A stretch of 64,000 nucleotides of DNA from Rhizaria sp. SCN 62-66 (GCA_001724265.1 MEDY01000037.1:53980-117979), one strand, 5' to 3'; positions 14,101 through 27,244 are shown, counted from the stretch's first letter. A program made the numbers and translations. The notes: a model not told the origin generated them from the letters alone.

Positions 14101-17100
14101 CACCCCAGTCTCCGGGTCCGCGAAACCGCGCTCGCACGCGCGCAGAAGAGCGTCCGCCGGCGCGGGTGGCGCGAGCGCGGGCGCTGCAGACGTTGGTCGC
14201 TGCCAGGTAAACGTGGATTCGATCATGAAATGCGGGAATGCAACGAGACGACCGTGCGCCGACACAGCGCGCGGCGGCGGCAGCGGTGGCAAAGGCAGAT
14301 ACGTCGGCGGGAAAACCATGCGCACCGGCACCGACGCGGCGGCTGCGGCTGTTGCGGAGACGGACAAGCGCGCACGGCAAGCGCTGCCTGGGAAACTAGT
14401 GCCGGACGAGAGCGCAGCAGCAGCAATGACGGCGGCGGTAGCGGCGGCTCGCGTGGCGAAATCAGAAATGAGCGGCAGAAGAGACACGAACTCATATGTG
14501 GGCACTTCAATCGAAGATGCGGACTGGTGCATCGTGGGGCAAAGAGCCGCAGCCAGCTGCGAGCTCATCGGTGAGAAATTGAGCCGTAAAAGCTGCTGCA
14601 GCGGGAGTAACGCAGGTGTGACGACAGGAAGCACACCAGACAGCGTCGATGAACGCGCGCCAATCGCGGACAGAGATGGCGCCGTTAACGCGGGCGCAGA
14701 GGTGGAGGCAGGGGTCTGCGCCGCGGCCGGTGCAGCACTCGCGGCGGGTTGGCGGACGTGGTCGAACGAGCCGAAGATGCCGCCAAAAGGCAAGGAACCC
14801 TTACTCTGCGAGGGGCTGGCGGCGCCGCCCGCGGCGCGCGCGGGACTAACTACGGGCTCGTAGTCGGCGTCAACGATGTCGGGCGGCGGCGCCAGCGAGC
14901 TCAGCATCAGCGCCTCTTCGGCGGTGATCTGCGCACCCGCGGCGCAGCCAGCGGCCGCGGTGGCCTTGTCCGCATCGGCAGCGGCGGCGTCCGGCGCGCT
15001 CTCACAGAGCTGCGAGATCTCGCGCATGCGGAAGAGCTCCCACTGGCGCTGGCGCTCGGCCGCGTCCGTCGCGGGGTCGTAGTCGGCCTCGATGGCGGAC
15101 GGCAGAGGCGGCAGTGCGATCGACACAGCGTTGGCCGAGCTCGCGCCCGTCTCGTCCTCGTCGTCGCCGTCGTCGCAGCCGTCAGCGGTGGAGATCGAGC
15201 GCTTGCTGCGCGGCGTCTTCGCCATCGCTACAGCAACAGCCCTCTCGCCTTGGTCTGGCGCAACGACGCTCAGCACAGGCGTGAGCTCCGCCAGCGCCTT
15301 AGCCTCGCGCGAGGACACCTCGCGCGGGCCCAAGGGGACAGAGGAAGCGGCGTTCGAGGCGCTAGCGGAGGCAGCAGCGGCCGCAGCGGCGGCGGCGAGC
15401 GGGTCTGTGATGACGACGGGCACCATGCGCAGAACGGCGGCGGCCGAGTCGATGTAGAAGACCTCGCGCAGCGCGCACGCGAATGCCACAGTGGGGTGCG
15501 CCGCGGCCGCAAGAGGGTGCTCCCAGTCATCGCCACCGCACGCCACGCCGTTCACGCTCGCTGCGTTCGTCACACCAGCACAAGCAGCGCCAGGACCAGC
15601 ACTGGCCGACGTGGCAGAGGCAACAAAACCAGGCGTCGCTGACGCGCCCGCATAAGGCGGAGGCAGGTTTGAGCCACCCCAAGTGCTGCCGCCCACGGTC
15701 GCACCGGCAGCGCCAACGCTCCCGGCGCGGTAAGTGCCGTATGACGAGCCCCCAACAGTCGTGGACGGACCGAAAGTGCTACCTCCCGCGCCGGTGAGGC
15801 TACCACGGCTCCCATAGCGAGTCAAAAACGCGCTGCCGCCGCGAACGCGGTCGGCGCGGCCGTAGAGGCTGCCCGCGCCGTAGACAGTTCCGCCTTGAGC
15901 AGCGCCAGGGGCGAAGGCCGCTGCAGCAGACACTGATGCGGCCACGGCGAGCGGCAGCGGCGGCAGCGCGGGCGCGTTAGGCCAGTTGACATTGCACGCA
16001 ACGATTGGCAGCTGCGGCGCCATCTGGCGCACGCGCAGCGCGCTGCTGCGGCGGCGGCGACGCAACGTTGCTGGCGACAGCAGGAGCGAGGGGCGCGAGG
16101 GCGAGCCCACGCCTGAGCTGACAGCTTGGGCGGCGGCAGCGGCAGCGCTGGACATTGCCGCTGCGGCCGCAGGCGTCGTGCGCAGACGCATGAGCGCGCC
16201 GAGCACAGCTGCGGCGACAGGCTCCGGGACCACCGCAGCGCCGGCACCTGCGCCGAGCGTCGGCGTAGTATACAGCGTGCGCGCCAGCAGCCAGCGAGAC
16301 GCCGCGCCAGAGCCCGCGCGGCGCAGCCAAGCAGATTCGCGCTCCGTGGCGCTGCTGACGCTAACAGAGGCGGTGGGCGCGGCAGTGGTCTTCGCGGGGG
16401 CGTCGCTCGCCTCGCTCGCTGCAGCGGCGGCGGCGACGGCGGCGTTGGCGACCTCTTCCTTGGCCGCGATCACAGCCGCCGCGGCAATATCACGCAGCGG
16501 CGGCACGGCGGGACGGAACAGCACGCCATTGAGGCACAGCGGAGAGCGGCGCATCATGTTCTGAGCGGGCGCAGACGACGCCAGCGCGCGCGCAGCCGCA
16601 GCTGTAAACGGGTCCGTGCTGCTCGTGACCACGTCAGCGCCCGTGGAGGGCGCCACGCTCTCAGAGTTGTGGCTCGCAGAGGCCGTGGCCGCAAGAGCAG
16701 CGAGAAGATGCGGCGCCGTTGCGGCCGTAGCAGGCGTGACAGTGAGCAGCGGTGCAGGCGCGACAGGGGCCGCCCACGGGGGCGCGAAGATGTCAACGAC
16801 AGAGCCGGCGCAGTGCAGCGCAAGCGCGCCGCGCGAAAGAAGCAGCGAGAGCGACTCCGAGGAGCCGTGCAGCGCCGAGACGTCAAAGGCGTCGGGCTCG
16901 GAGAAGAGCACCAAACGGCAGTTGGTCGCAGTCATCGCCAGCTTGCCCTGCAGCATCGCGCGCAAGTCGTCCCAGAAGCCGATCTCGGGCGGCGACGGCG
17001 GGAGGAGCTCTGTGAGCAGGGTTGGCTGCTCGCTCTTGGTCTCGCCCGCGCGCGCGCCTGGGACACGTGTGTTTGTGCGCCGAAGCCATTCTGGCAGCGT

Positions 17101-20100
17101 TTCGACTGCGGCAGCCGCAGCGCGGGTGCGCGGCATGCGCGCGGCAAGCGGGTTGGTGAAACGGTTCACGGCCGCGGAGAACGCAGCGACGGCGGCGGCA
17201 ACAGAGGGCCCGTGCGCAATGTGAGCGTCGTGCACCTGCAGCGCCAAGTCGTGGAACACGCGCGTGGGCGCCGCGGGCGCAGCGGACACGCAAACCGACA
17301 CGCCACGTGCGGCTGCAACGGGCGTCCAACCACTCAGCAGCGGAGGCGCGCCCAGCTCAGCCATCACAATCGTGCCGCTCGCCGTAAAGGCGGCCGCCTG
17401 CATCAGCGCCAGCGGCGAGTCAGGCAGCGTCAGCGCGGCGCGGCGCGCAGTCAACGTGATCTGGCGAGGAATCGCCTCGGCCAAGTCGAAGCTGCCCTCA
17501 CACGCGCGCGACAAACGCAGACCCAGGTAGGGCGCCAAGCGTAGCTCCAGTGACGCGAGAGACGCACGCAGGCGGCGCGGCAGACGAGGCAGTGCAGCCG
17601 GCGCGCGCCCTGACCGAGGATTGGGGCGCTGGAAGGCATCCCATGCACGGAACACGGTGAAGGCCCAGTCATCGAGCGAAAGTGCATCGAGGCCCATGTC
17701 GGGACAAAGCGGGCGCACGGCGCGCGCCCAGTCACGCACGACGTTACGCACCAGATAGGGCGGCGTCGGAGCGGCGTCCAGCGCAGCAAGCATGCGCGTA
17801 AGTGCCTCGAAATCCTGCAGAGGGGCCGTGAGCGCGAGCTCGGCAGTCAGCGGAGCCATCTCGAGCGTGAACACGGAGCGCGCGCGCAGCTGCCGCGCGT
17901 CCAAGTCGCTCCACGCGTCCGCAGGCGGGCGGCGCGGCAGACCCGCAGCGGCGCTGGCGGGGTGGATCGACCAGAAGCGCGGGTGCTGCGCCGGCGGCGC
18001 GTTTTGCAGCAGCGGTGCAACAAAACTATCTTGAACTGGAGTATTTTCCTGAACCGATGATAAGCTGGGGGGATATCCATCATGTGCAATGGGGTTTCCG
18101 CTCAAAGGACGTTCAATCGACTGGCGGACTGCAACAAGACCGGCAAACGCGCCCGACATCGCAGGAGTGCTCGCATCAGTGAAGGAGGCCTCATCAGCTG
18201 CAGTCGCTCTCACGGCCGCGCCAGTGACAGCATCGTGTGCGGCGGCGAGCCAGCGGTCCCAGAGCGCCCACTGTGAGCGCGCAAACATGGCAAGCGCGTC
18301 GGGGCGCGCGCCAACAACGGGACTGGCGGACGACGGCAGCAGCAGCGTGGAGCGCAAAGGCAGTCCGTCAAAAAGGCGCTGTGCAGGGAATGTCGCACTC
18401 GGCCCTGTGCCATCAGTCAGATCGGCAGCAGGCAGCGCGGCAGACAGCACGGCGTTGGGACTCACACGATCATGGCGATACCACGACGAAACTGCAGCCG
18501 CGAAGGGCAACACACAAACTGTCTCTGCATCCATCGCAGCGGACGAGCTCAGTGCCGATGAGACGCGACGTGCGGCTGCGGCAGCGCGACCCAGCGGACC
18601 CGCGCGCGCAGTAGCGGCTCCCTTGGCAGCACACCGCGCACCGCTCGTGACAATGTCAAGCCCGTCAGCACCAGCGTTCGCACGGCTGCAGGGCTTGAGG
18701 TGTGCCTTGGCGTACTGTGCGTCGCGAATCGCGGAGGAACGCGCGCGCAGGAAAGGCTTTGAGTCTGACGACAGCGGGCCCAGGAACGCGAGCGAATCGA
18801 GCAGGTGCAGCACGAGTGCGCGGACGCAGTCGTCGCGACTGGCTTCCGCAGCGGCAGCATCGGCCAGCGCGGCAGGAGTCGCGGCAGCAGGCTGGCGCGG
18901 CGGGGCCGCGGCTGCGCAGGGACGATGCCAATCCCACCCGGCGTCGGGGTCGGCGTCCGCACCAGCGGGTCCGGTGGCGGCAGCCCCGGATGAGGAGAAA
19001 ACGGGCGTCGGGCCCCAGTCGTCGTCCTCATCAGAGGCCGCACGCTCATCGGTAGCGGCGTCTGAAGCCTCGGGAGACGTGGACGCAGAAGCGGACTGTG
19101 CGCAAACGGTCATGTCCGCAACGCCCTTGAGCGCGGCGGCGCACTCGCGGCGCGCCCACTCCTGCGCGGGGCGCACGGCGTAGAGGACGCGCAGCAGCTC
19201 GCGCCGGCACAACTCGCGGACATCGGTACCCGCCTCGGCCTTCTGCCGCAGCATCTGCGCCACGGGCGCTTCGAGCGCGTGCAGCCGCATCGCGCCCACA
19301 GTCAGCAAGACTGAGCCCAGGTCGAGAGACGTCGGCGCCGCGGCGGGCATGAAGTAGCGGCGCAGCCCGTCCGACGCGCCCACCTTCTCGGCGCCGCGCG
19401 CGAGGAACGCCATCAGCGACGACAGCGACGAAGACTCAGTGTAGCCCAAATCCTCATCACTCTCCGGGGCACAGTCCGCTGGAACAAGTGAACTTCCGGC
19501 GCGAGGCAGTGCAACGCGCACGGCGTCACACGCAATGAACGCAAGGGATCCCTCACGCGCGAGCGCGCTGGCAGCGAGAGCCAGAGCGCCCGTCGTCACG
19601 TACGCCGCAGCGCGCGCGCGGCCGGCAGCGAAGGCGCGCTTGAGCACCTTGACCGCCTTCCAGCGGCGCAACGCAGCCTGCATGAAGTGCATAAAGTAGC
19701 CGTCAGGCCGCTGCACAATCACGAGCTTGTCGATCGCCGCAGTCAGCGAGGGCTGCGGCGGCAGCGAGTGCACCAAGGGCACCGCGGCGGCATCGGTGAC
19801 GCACGCATCAGCGCGCACACCGTGCGCAGCGGTCATTGCGGATAGCGCGTCGGGCACAGGCACGACGTGCGCTTGTGGGCAGGCAATAAGCTGCGCCGTG
19901 AGCAAGTTGATTCCCAGCGTACGACGCGACTGCAGCAGCAGCGACGCATCCTCAAGTGACACTGTCAACGGCGCGGCCAGCAGTGCGCGCAGCAGCCCCG
20001 GCGCGAGCGCGATCACCTCAGGCGCAAGTGCACCGTCCTCGGCGGCCGCGGTGGCAGAGTCGGGGAAGCCGTAGGGCAGCTCGAGACTCACTTCGCGAGG

Positions 20101-23100
20101 GGTCGCTACGCAGATGGCGCGCGCGGTCACTGAAAGCGTGTTGGTCTTGACGGCATCACGGAGTTCCTCCGAAGCGCCGGGCGCAGCGTGCTCCGCGAAG
20201 GCGAATGTGAACTTGAGCGCGCTCACGGCCACGCTCACGCGGTGCGGCCATGCCGCGCTCACCGTGACCTCAGGAAGCGCCGGCGACACCAAGGGCCCGC
20301 ACGGGGGCAGCCAGTTGACAAACGGGAGCAGAAACGGCGTGTCTGGCATCGTCTTTGCAGCAGCAGCGACTGTGGCTTCATTGTCAAACCACGCACGCTG
20401 CAGCGCTGCAGTGGCGGCGGCGTCGTTGCCCTGGCCCGCGGCAGCGGCGAGCAGCGTCGTGGCCGGGCAGTCAGTGAGCTCGGGCGCAGAGCCGTTACGC
20501 GCGAGACGAAGCAGCACCGCGGCGCGCCAGCGCAGGCCGACGTGCGCGGCAAGCGCGCGCAGCGAAGGGCCCAGAACGGCGGCGGATGCGGCGGGCGCCG
20601 AGGGCGCGGCGGTGATCGCGGTCACCAGGCGCTGCGGAAGCAGAAAGAGCAGCGGGCGCGCGGTGATCTCGACCGTAGCCACCGACAGCGCCGTCACAGT
20701 CACCTCGGAGGCCGACGGCAGGTGCGCGTCGGCCACGGCGGCGCCGAGCGGCGTCAACGGCGGCACGAGCAGAGCGGGCGCCTCGGCGCCGCCGGGTGCG
20801 ACGGTGAGGGCGGCGGCAGCGGTCAGCGCGAGCCCCGTCACGGAGACGGGCGTGCAGACGGCCTCGCCGCGCGACGGGGTCCATGGCGCGCCCGCGGCCG
20901 CAAGGGGCGCCGGCGCCAGCAGCGCGACGCCGCAGCGCGCGTGCTCCGCCGCGGCCAGCGCGGGGTCCAGCTCGGCGATCGTGACCGTGAGCGCCTGCAG
21001 CTCCACCGCAGGCAGCAGGTACACCTTGCGCGCAGCGTCGGCCTCGCGCGCGGCCACAGTCGTCGGCGCGCCGTCGGCCGCGGCCACCTCGGCAGCGGCG
21101 GCGGTGGCGGTCGCGGCCAGGCCCTGCGCTGTAACCGTGATCACATGCGCGTTGGGCTCGCGGCCCACGCCCGCCAGCGGGGGCAGCAGCAGCGCTGACT
21201 CGGGCGCGCGGCCGCGGCGGGTGGTCAGCGCGGCGGCGAAGGCCGCGGCGCCCGCGCGGGCGGACGCTGCGGCGGAGTCGGCCGCGGCCTCCGGACTGGG
21301 GAGTACGATGGGCACCGGCGGGACGGTGACGGCGAGAGACAGCGTCGCCACGCGCAGCGCCAGCGTCGACGCGAGCAGCGGGCCGCGCAGCCACGCGGGC
21401 AGCTGCGGCCACGGCGCCGGCCCGCGGTCCGTGCACGAAGCACACGCGGGAGCGGGCGCGGACGCGGGCGCGGGTGCGAGCAAAGCCGCAGCGGCATCGT
21501 ATAAGTCGGCAGACCACGCGGGCGCCAGCGCACCGTCGGCAGCGGAAGCCAAGCCGAACGCAGCCGCGAACATGGACGCATCAGCTGCCAACGCAGCGGG
21601 GGCCAGGGCGACCTCGACCGCCCCCAGGTCTGCAGAAACGGCCACGCCCGCGCCGCGGTCTGCGGCGGCGGAAGCATCGCAGGACACTGTGAGCGCCGAG
21701 AGGAGCAACAGGCGGTGCGGCGGCGGGCCCGGGACCGCGGATCCCGCGCCCTGCAGCCGCGCCTGCGCGACGGCGGCCGTGGCCAGCGCGGGCGCGCTCT
21801 GCTCGCTCACGTCCCAGCGCGCCGCGGCGGCTGCAGCGCCGGCACAGCGGCCGTGCAGCGTGGCCGCGTGCGGCAGGCGCAGCGCGGCAACCGTGGGCAG
21901 CGCCGCGCGGCAGCCCCAGCGCGCGCCGTCGCGCGCCGCGGAGAGGGAAAGCCCGCTCGCAAAGACCAGCAGCTTCGCACTCACATCTCCGACAGTGTTG
22001 GAGGACTGCGAGCGCAGCGGGTACGCCAGCCCACGGAACGCGTGGTCGATCACCGTCGCAACTGCGTCCGCGCCCACGTCATGGACGACGGAGACCTCCG
22101 TGGTGGCCGCGGTGGCCGCAGCGGCGAAGGGCTCTGAAAGGGGCAGCGTGTCGAACTGCCAGGGCAGCGCGGCCGCAGCTGCGGTGGCCGCAGCTGCGGT
22201 GGCCGCGGCAGCATCGGCCGCGGCGACATCAACCGCGGCCGGGTGCGCGGGCAGTGGGCTGGCGGCAGAGACCAGCGTTAGCGACACGCGGTCGACTGCG
22301 ACGGCCACGGAGCGCACCAGCGCGCTCGCAGCGGCCAGCGGCAGCGGGTTCGCGGTCACGGTCCCGGTCGCGGTCGCCGCCGGCGCAGCCGCTGTGCTGA
22401 CGGGCCTCGCCGCAGCAGCGGAGCCCGCGGTCGGCGCAAGGGCCATAAGCACCGCCAGCGCGACGAGCGAGCGCATTGCAGCGGGCGCCACGGCAGCGTC
22501 GAGGCTGCCCACGGCAAGCGCGGCCGCGACGCCCGCGGTGCCGGGAGCCACAGTCAAGCGCAGTCCGCGCCAGTGCAACACGGGCGTGGCAGCGGCACCG
22601 GGCGCCGTCAGCGCGACTGCGAGCGGCATCACGGCAACGGAGACCGCAAGCGCGTTGCCGAGCAGCGCCGCCAGCGCCACCGCAGCGCCGCCCTCAGTGG
22701 CGTCGGTCTGCACATTGCCGGTCTGCGCATTGCCGGTGTGCGTGGCGTCGACGTCGGTCTGCGAGGCGTCAAGCGCGAGCGACGCGGAGACGCCCTGCCA
22801 GGCCACCGCGGGCAGCTGCAGCGGCGGGGAGCCGGCCGGCGCAGCGGACGCGGAGAACACGGAGGGCGCGGTCACGCTCAGCGCGGCGGGCGCGACGGTG
22901 AGCGAGAGCTTGATTGTGACGGCGGGCAGCAGCTGCCGTAGCGCGACCGCGGCCCACGGCGCGCCCGCAGAGGCCTTCGCGGGGGCCACCGACGCCGCCG
23001 CAGCAGCTACGGGGGCCGCGCCGAGCGCTGCGACAGCGAGCTGCTGGAGCTGGGCCAGCAGCGGCAGCGGCAGCGTAGCAGTAAGCGCGCCAACCATGAC

Positions 23101-24375
23101 CGCAGCGGACACCGAGCCTGCGCGCGCCACAGAGAGCGCCGGCGCGTCGGGCTGCGCGTCAGGCGGCGCGGCGGCCTGGAGCGCGGCGGCCAGCGCGCGC
23201 AGCAGCCCCGCGAGCCCAGTCACGGCCACCTCCGCGCCCGCCGACGCGAGCGAAAGCACCTGCGTCTGCGTCTGCATCAACGGCGACGGTGCGGTGTCCG
23301 TGGTGGCCGTGACCGCGAGTCCGCGCAGGGCGACCGTGAGCGGCAGCGCGTCGATAGCCGCCAGCCCGCCCAGACTGGGGCTGAAGGACGGGGGCGCCAG
23401 CGCGAGGGCGAGGTGCTCGACCGCGAGGGTGACAATCGTCGTGGAAGAAGCCGCCGCAGCCGCGTTGCCAAAGCGGCCGCCTGCCGGCACTGCGGAGGGA
23501 AGAACGACGCGCACGGTAGCGGCCGAGAGCGCGAGCAGCGGGGCGCACAGCAGCAGCAGCGCGCGCGCGGCGGGCACGGAGGCGGCCAGCGGCGAGAGCA
23601 TCAGCGCGGTCTCCTCGCCGGCATGCGCGCGCTGCTGCACAAGCCACTCGGGCGGCAGCAGCGCCTGCGCGGCCGCCGCGGCCCACGAGGGCACGCGCAG
23701 CAGCGCCAGCGCGGGCGGGCCGCTGCGCGCGGGCTCGGCCGGCACTGTTGGCACTGATGGCGCTGCAGACGCAGATGCATCGGCGGCTCCCGCGGCGGCG
23801 GCGGCGGCGGCGTCGGCGGCGGAGCGCTGGGTGAGCGCGAGCGTAACTGTGAGCGTGGGGCTGTTGAGGGCGAGCACCCAGCCCCAGAAGCGGCCCGCCG
23901 CTGGAGCCGCCGTTGCCGTTGCAGAGCCTGCCGTTGCAGAGCCCGCCGCTGCCGCTGCTGGTGCTGCTGATGCAGGCACGGCCGTGGTCCCGAGGCTCAG
24001 ACTAACTGCGCATGGCGCAGCGGCGGCGGTCGCGGAGGGAAAGCTGAGCGCAATCGTGGCAGAAAGCGCGGGCGATAGCGCGACCACGCGGGAGCCGTCA
24101 AGCAGGCGTAGGGCGGCGGGCACAACGAGTCGCGGGACGAGCACGGAGGCTACGACGGCGGTCAGCGCGAGCCCCGCGAGGGCGAGCGCGGCCGCCAGGG
24201 AGACCGACACCGAGGCGGGCAGGAGCAGGCGCGCCGCGGCGACCCACAGCAGGCCGAGCGGGAGCAGCAGCGTCGCGAGCACACGCGCAGGCGAGCTGGA
24301 CGCGCCGAGCGGGGCCGTAAGGCGCCCGGGACCGCCGTCAGCCGCGCTAGCCGGTGCAGTGGCGTGGGCAGGCAT
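1..24375 (-). CDS. Giant BLTP2/Hobbit/SABRE/Fmp27-like bridge lipid transfer protein, 3' end beyond window
   Basis: One frame stays open on the minus strand from the ATG at 24375 to base 1 (8125 codons, no stop inside the window). An in-frame TAA lies just upstream of the ATG, so 24375 is the first possible Met. Residues about 32-48 and 56-80 are hydrophobic, suiting an ER-membrane anchor as in Fmp27/SABRE/KIAA0100. The key diagnostic is GFWDDLRAMLQGKL at residue 2466 (codon at 16980), followed by SEPDAFDV and ESLSLLLSRG. This matches the GFWDK domain that defines the Fmp27/SABRE/Hobbit family, with Asp in place of Lys. Known members are 2200-2700 residues long and bridge ER-plasma membrane contacts to move lipid. 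This one is at least three times longer, with Ala/Ser-rich spacers between better-structured blocks (near residues 1566, 4200, 4480-4570, 5890). No intron is visible: AT-richer stretches such as 6601-6735 and 18001-18130 remain open. The family call rests mainly on one motif plus the membrane anchor. Confidence -1.
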
Positions 24376-25698
24376 GGGGTCCCACAGTGCGGCAGGTGAA
24401 GCCGGAGATACGCCAAGTGGGCGCTAATTATACGTAGAACAACGATAAACAAGAAGAGATACAATCTAAATGCAAGTGTTGAACCAAGGGGCGCAACGCA
24501 AGGCGTGCGCGGTAAAGCAAGTCTGCGTAGAGAAATAAACAGGAGAAAATAGCATAAAACAGAGTCTTGTAATCATATGGGGCGCTGAAATTAAAATAAA
24601 GATGGATAACCCCTTATACACCGCAAAAGATTGTGGCAGCACGATTCGCCACCTCACAGCAAGTCCATGCAAAGGATGAGAGGATTTCACAGTAATAACG
24701 CCGCTGTTGACTTAAATCAGCTTGATATTCCATGTAGATAGATAGTTTAAATCCTATAAACATAATGGTTGATCAGTTGTAAATGCGTGCTACGTGCCAA
24801 CCGCATCTTTCTGACGCGCTCTGGCCTCAAATGTCCGCATAGGGTCAGGCGCGAAGCAAAAAATGGGTCCGGATATCGACAGTTGATCGACAGTTGCGGA
24901 TTTAATTCAAGATACACAATTTCTATTCAAAATAAATTGTGGTTTTTCTTATTATTAATCTGGAATCTCTTGTTACAGCGTTGATATGCTGAATCTCACT
25001 CGATCGCCACTCAGCAAAGCGCTGTCATTTTTCGGTCCAGGGGAGGAATTTCGGTAATTTCGAGGAATATATTCAATCATAAGGCCTAAAATGAGTGAAT
25101 TTGGATATTAAATAATAATTTAATTTCGGACAATCTGTAATTCCGCCTGATCCTTGTATATTTAGCGAGAAAATATTCCCAACGATGTGGAGAAAAGGCG
25201 GCGCGGTCAAATTTTTACATCTATCTTTTGATTAAATTTAGTTGGAGAAAATTGTTTTCTTGGAGTTAGCTAAACATTCTTCTCACCGACTTCAGAAAGA
25301 AAATCAGTATTTTCCTAAAATCAAACTCAAAACTTAAAAATCAAATGACGCAGGGACCTCGAAGAAGAGGATATCGCGCGAAAGAAGAGACTCGGTTCGT
25401 GAAACGCCTTAAAGGAGCCGAAGAGGATGACGATTGAGTTCGTTTCGAATCGATCTTTAAGTCGCTTAATGATCGTGTGATGCGGATATTCAGCGCATAG
25501 ACGGTTTTTTGTTATATTATTATTTTGGTATACTTTTTAAAATTATTGAGATCGCATGAATTTAGACAGATCTACGCGTTTTCATGTTTGCTTGCATCAC
25601 TCAGTTTGATCCCACGCCAACGCCTGCATTTTTGACTACCCTCTCACTAATCACTCGATGATATATCATTTTTGCTTATTATATAACTACTATCCTAC
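24376..25698. promoter_or_regulatory. AT-rich divergent spacer between the giant BLTP2-like gene and the PIMT gene
   Basis: About 1.3 kb with an abrupt change to AT-rich sequence on leaving both coding regions. It must hold the promoters and 5' leaders of the two divergent genes. I see no credible ORF, tRNA or repeat. The short open frames here have no domain character and no coding-like GC bias. Confidence 0.6.
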
Positions 25699-27022
25699 AT
25701 GAAACGTACTATACATTGCAGCAACCCCGTCATGTCGCGTCTTCAGGCTGCACTGGTCCGCTCGCTTCAGGCCAAAGGGATTGTGAGCAGTCCGGCCGTG
25801 GCCCATGCGCTTAGCGCAATCGATCGCGTGCGCTATGTGCCTGTGGCGCTGCGCAACCAAGTTGATGTTGTATATCACGACGCTCCGCTTCCTATTGGCT
25901 ATAGCGCGACCATTTCCGCGCCTCACATGCATGCCATGGTCCTCGAGGAGCTCTACCGTACGCCAAGATTCACATTGTTTACAACTCCATTTCGTACTCT
26001 GTTCATGTTCTGTTCGCTCCTAGATGTGTTGTCAATCGCATTCTTCATTGTGATTTACTGATATATTCCTTCTTTTTACATTCCAGCGTCCTTGTACCCC
26101 GGCTGCCGCGTGCTCGACGTGGGCGCGGGCTCGGGCTACCTGTGCTCTGCGCTCGCCGCTTTGATCGCGCCTACCGTTGTTGATGCGCTCACCGCGTCAA
26201 CCGACACCGGCTTCGGCGCCTCCCCGGCCGAGGTTGAGGCCACGTTGCTCGCGCTTAGCCCCGCGGCCGGCGGCGCGGCGGCGGACGAAGCCAAGGCCCG
26301 CGCGGAGGCTCTGAAGCCCGCGCTGCGCGAGGAGCTGCGGCGCGAGCTGCGCGGCCGCGTCGTCGGCGTTGAACACATCGGAGAGCTGACCGACGCTGCC
26401 GCCGCCGCCGTTGCCGGAGACCCCGTTGGCGGCGCGCTTGCGCGGCTTGGGCTCATTCAGCTGTACACCGCTGACGGACGCAAGGGTACGTGACACGTGT
26501 TGATACGCTGCTGAATGTCAAAAGTTCCTCACAACATGATATCTGACGATCACTACGAACAGGAGATCTGACAAGAGATCTGACAATAACTGTGAACACA
26601 TCTTTTTCCCTCTCTTGTTTATTTTTGTAGGTTATCCCGAGGAGGCGCCCTTCGCGGGCATCCACGTGGGCGCGGCGGCGGCGCCGGCGGTGCTGAGTAC
26701 GCTGCGCGCACAGCTGCACCAGCCCGAGACGACGGCCGAGGGCGCCAAGCTCGCCGGCGGCACGCTGATGGTGCCCGTGGACCCGCACAGCACCAACGTG
26801 CTGCCGGAGCAGCGCGAGGAGAGCGCGCGGCTGCAGCGCCACGCTGCGGAGCGCGGCCACGACCACAGCCACGGCGCGCACGGCGGACAGCTGCTGGTGC
26901 GCGTGCAGCGCACTGGCGAGGACAGCTTCAACCAGACCACGTTGTGCGCGGTGCGCTACGTGCCGCTCACGGACGAGCGGGCGCAGAAGGAGCACGCCAC
27001 GCTTTGGGGCGGACGCTTCTAA
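25699..27022 (+). CDS. PCMT1: Protein-L-isoaspartate(D-aspartate) O-methyltransferase, three exons
   Basis: SAM-dependent repair enzyme that methylates isoaspartyl residues in aged proteins, probably cytosolic. Exons are 25699-25957, 26087-26485 and 26631-27022; joined they give 349 residues and end in TAA. Exon 1 carries the family hallmark GYSATISAPHMHAM. Exon 2 opens with SAM-binding motif I (VLDVGAGSGYLCSALA) and continues to VVGVEHIGELTDAA. Exon 3 has GGTLMVPVDPHS and ends with LCAVRYVPLTDE. The usual length is about 210-230 residues. The excess comes from an Ala/Glu-rich insert of about 60 residues between motif I and the next strand, and a His-rich insert (HGHDHSHGAHGG) in exon 3. Both introns are phase 1 with GTACG donors. 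An alternative Met at 25732 (residue 12) would start closer to the conserved helix. An AATAAA lies 149 bases after the stop. Confidence 0.93.
25958..26086 (+). other. Intron 1 of PIMT gene
   Basis: 129-base AT-rich spliceosomal intron, donor GTACGC and acceptor TTCCAG, phase 1. Removing it joins GYSATISAPHMHA-containing exon 1 to the SAM-binding motif exon in frame. Confidence 0.9.
26486..26630 (+). other. Intron 2 of PIMT gene
   Basis: 145-base AT-rich intron, donor GTACGT, acceptor TTTTTGTAG, phase 1. The exon joined across it reads through to YPEEAPFAG and the remaining methyltransferase fold. Confidence 0.9.
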
Positions 27023-27170
27023 GCAAGGCGCGCGCGCCGGACGATCAACATTTACACTCGCAACACAAAAAATATTGCGATGTCTTTGCTTTTCTACTAC
27101 TACGTACTACTCACGAACAACGTATGATCGACGCATTATTGATATTGATAATTGTTTCTGTATTGATTGA

Positions 27171-27176
27171 AATAAA
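27171..27176 (+). terminator. Poly(A) signal of PIMT gene
   Basis: AATAAA about 149 bases after the PIMT stop, in the short AT-rich convergent spacer 27023-27244. Positional inference only. Confidence 0.45.
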
Positions 27177-27244
27177 CAAGTTAAGCTAATGTAAAAATAT
27201 CGAATCTCGTGTAAATATCAGTTGGACTTGTTGTTAGAACTCTC

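Noticed and set aside
22170-22215. Short GC-rich tandem repeats in the giant frames as CRISPR or regulatory arrays
   Set aside because: They are in-frame Ala/Val codon repeats inside coding sequence, without regular spacers.
20114-24427. 1437-codon plus-strand open frame as a gene
   Set aside because: Antisense shadow of the minus-strand BLTP2-like gene. It is Ala/Ser-rich without any motif and sits at the same frame offset as the other plus-strand shadows over 1-24 kb.
24376-25698. AT-rich island as an integrated virus-like or transposable element
   Set aside because: It is only about 1.3 kb, has no coding frame, terminal repeats or target duplications, and similar AT-rich spacers separate all genes here.
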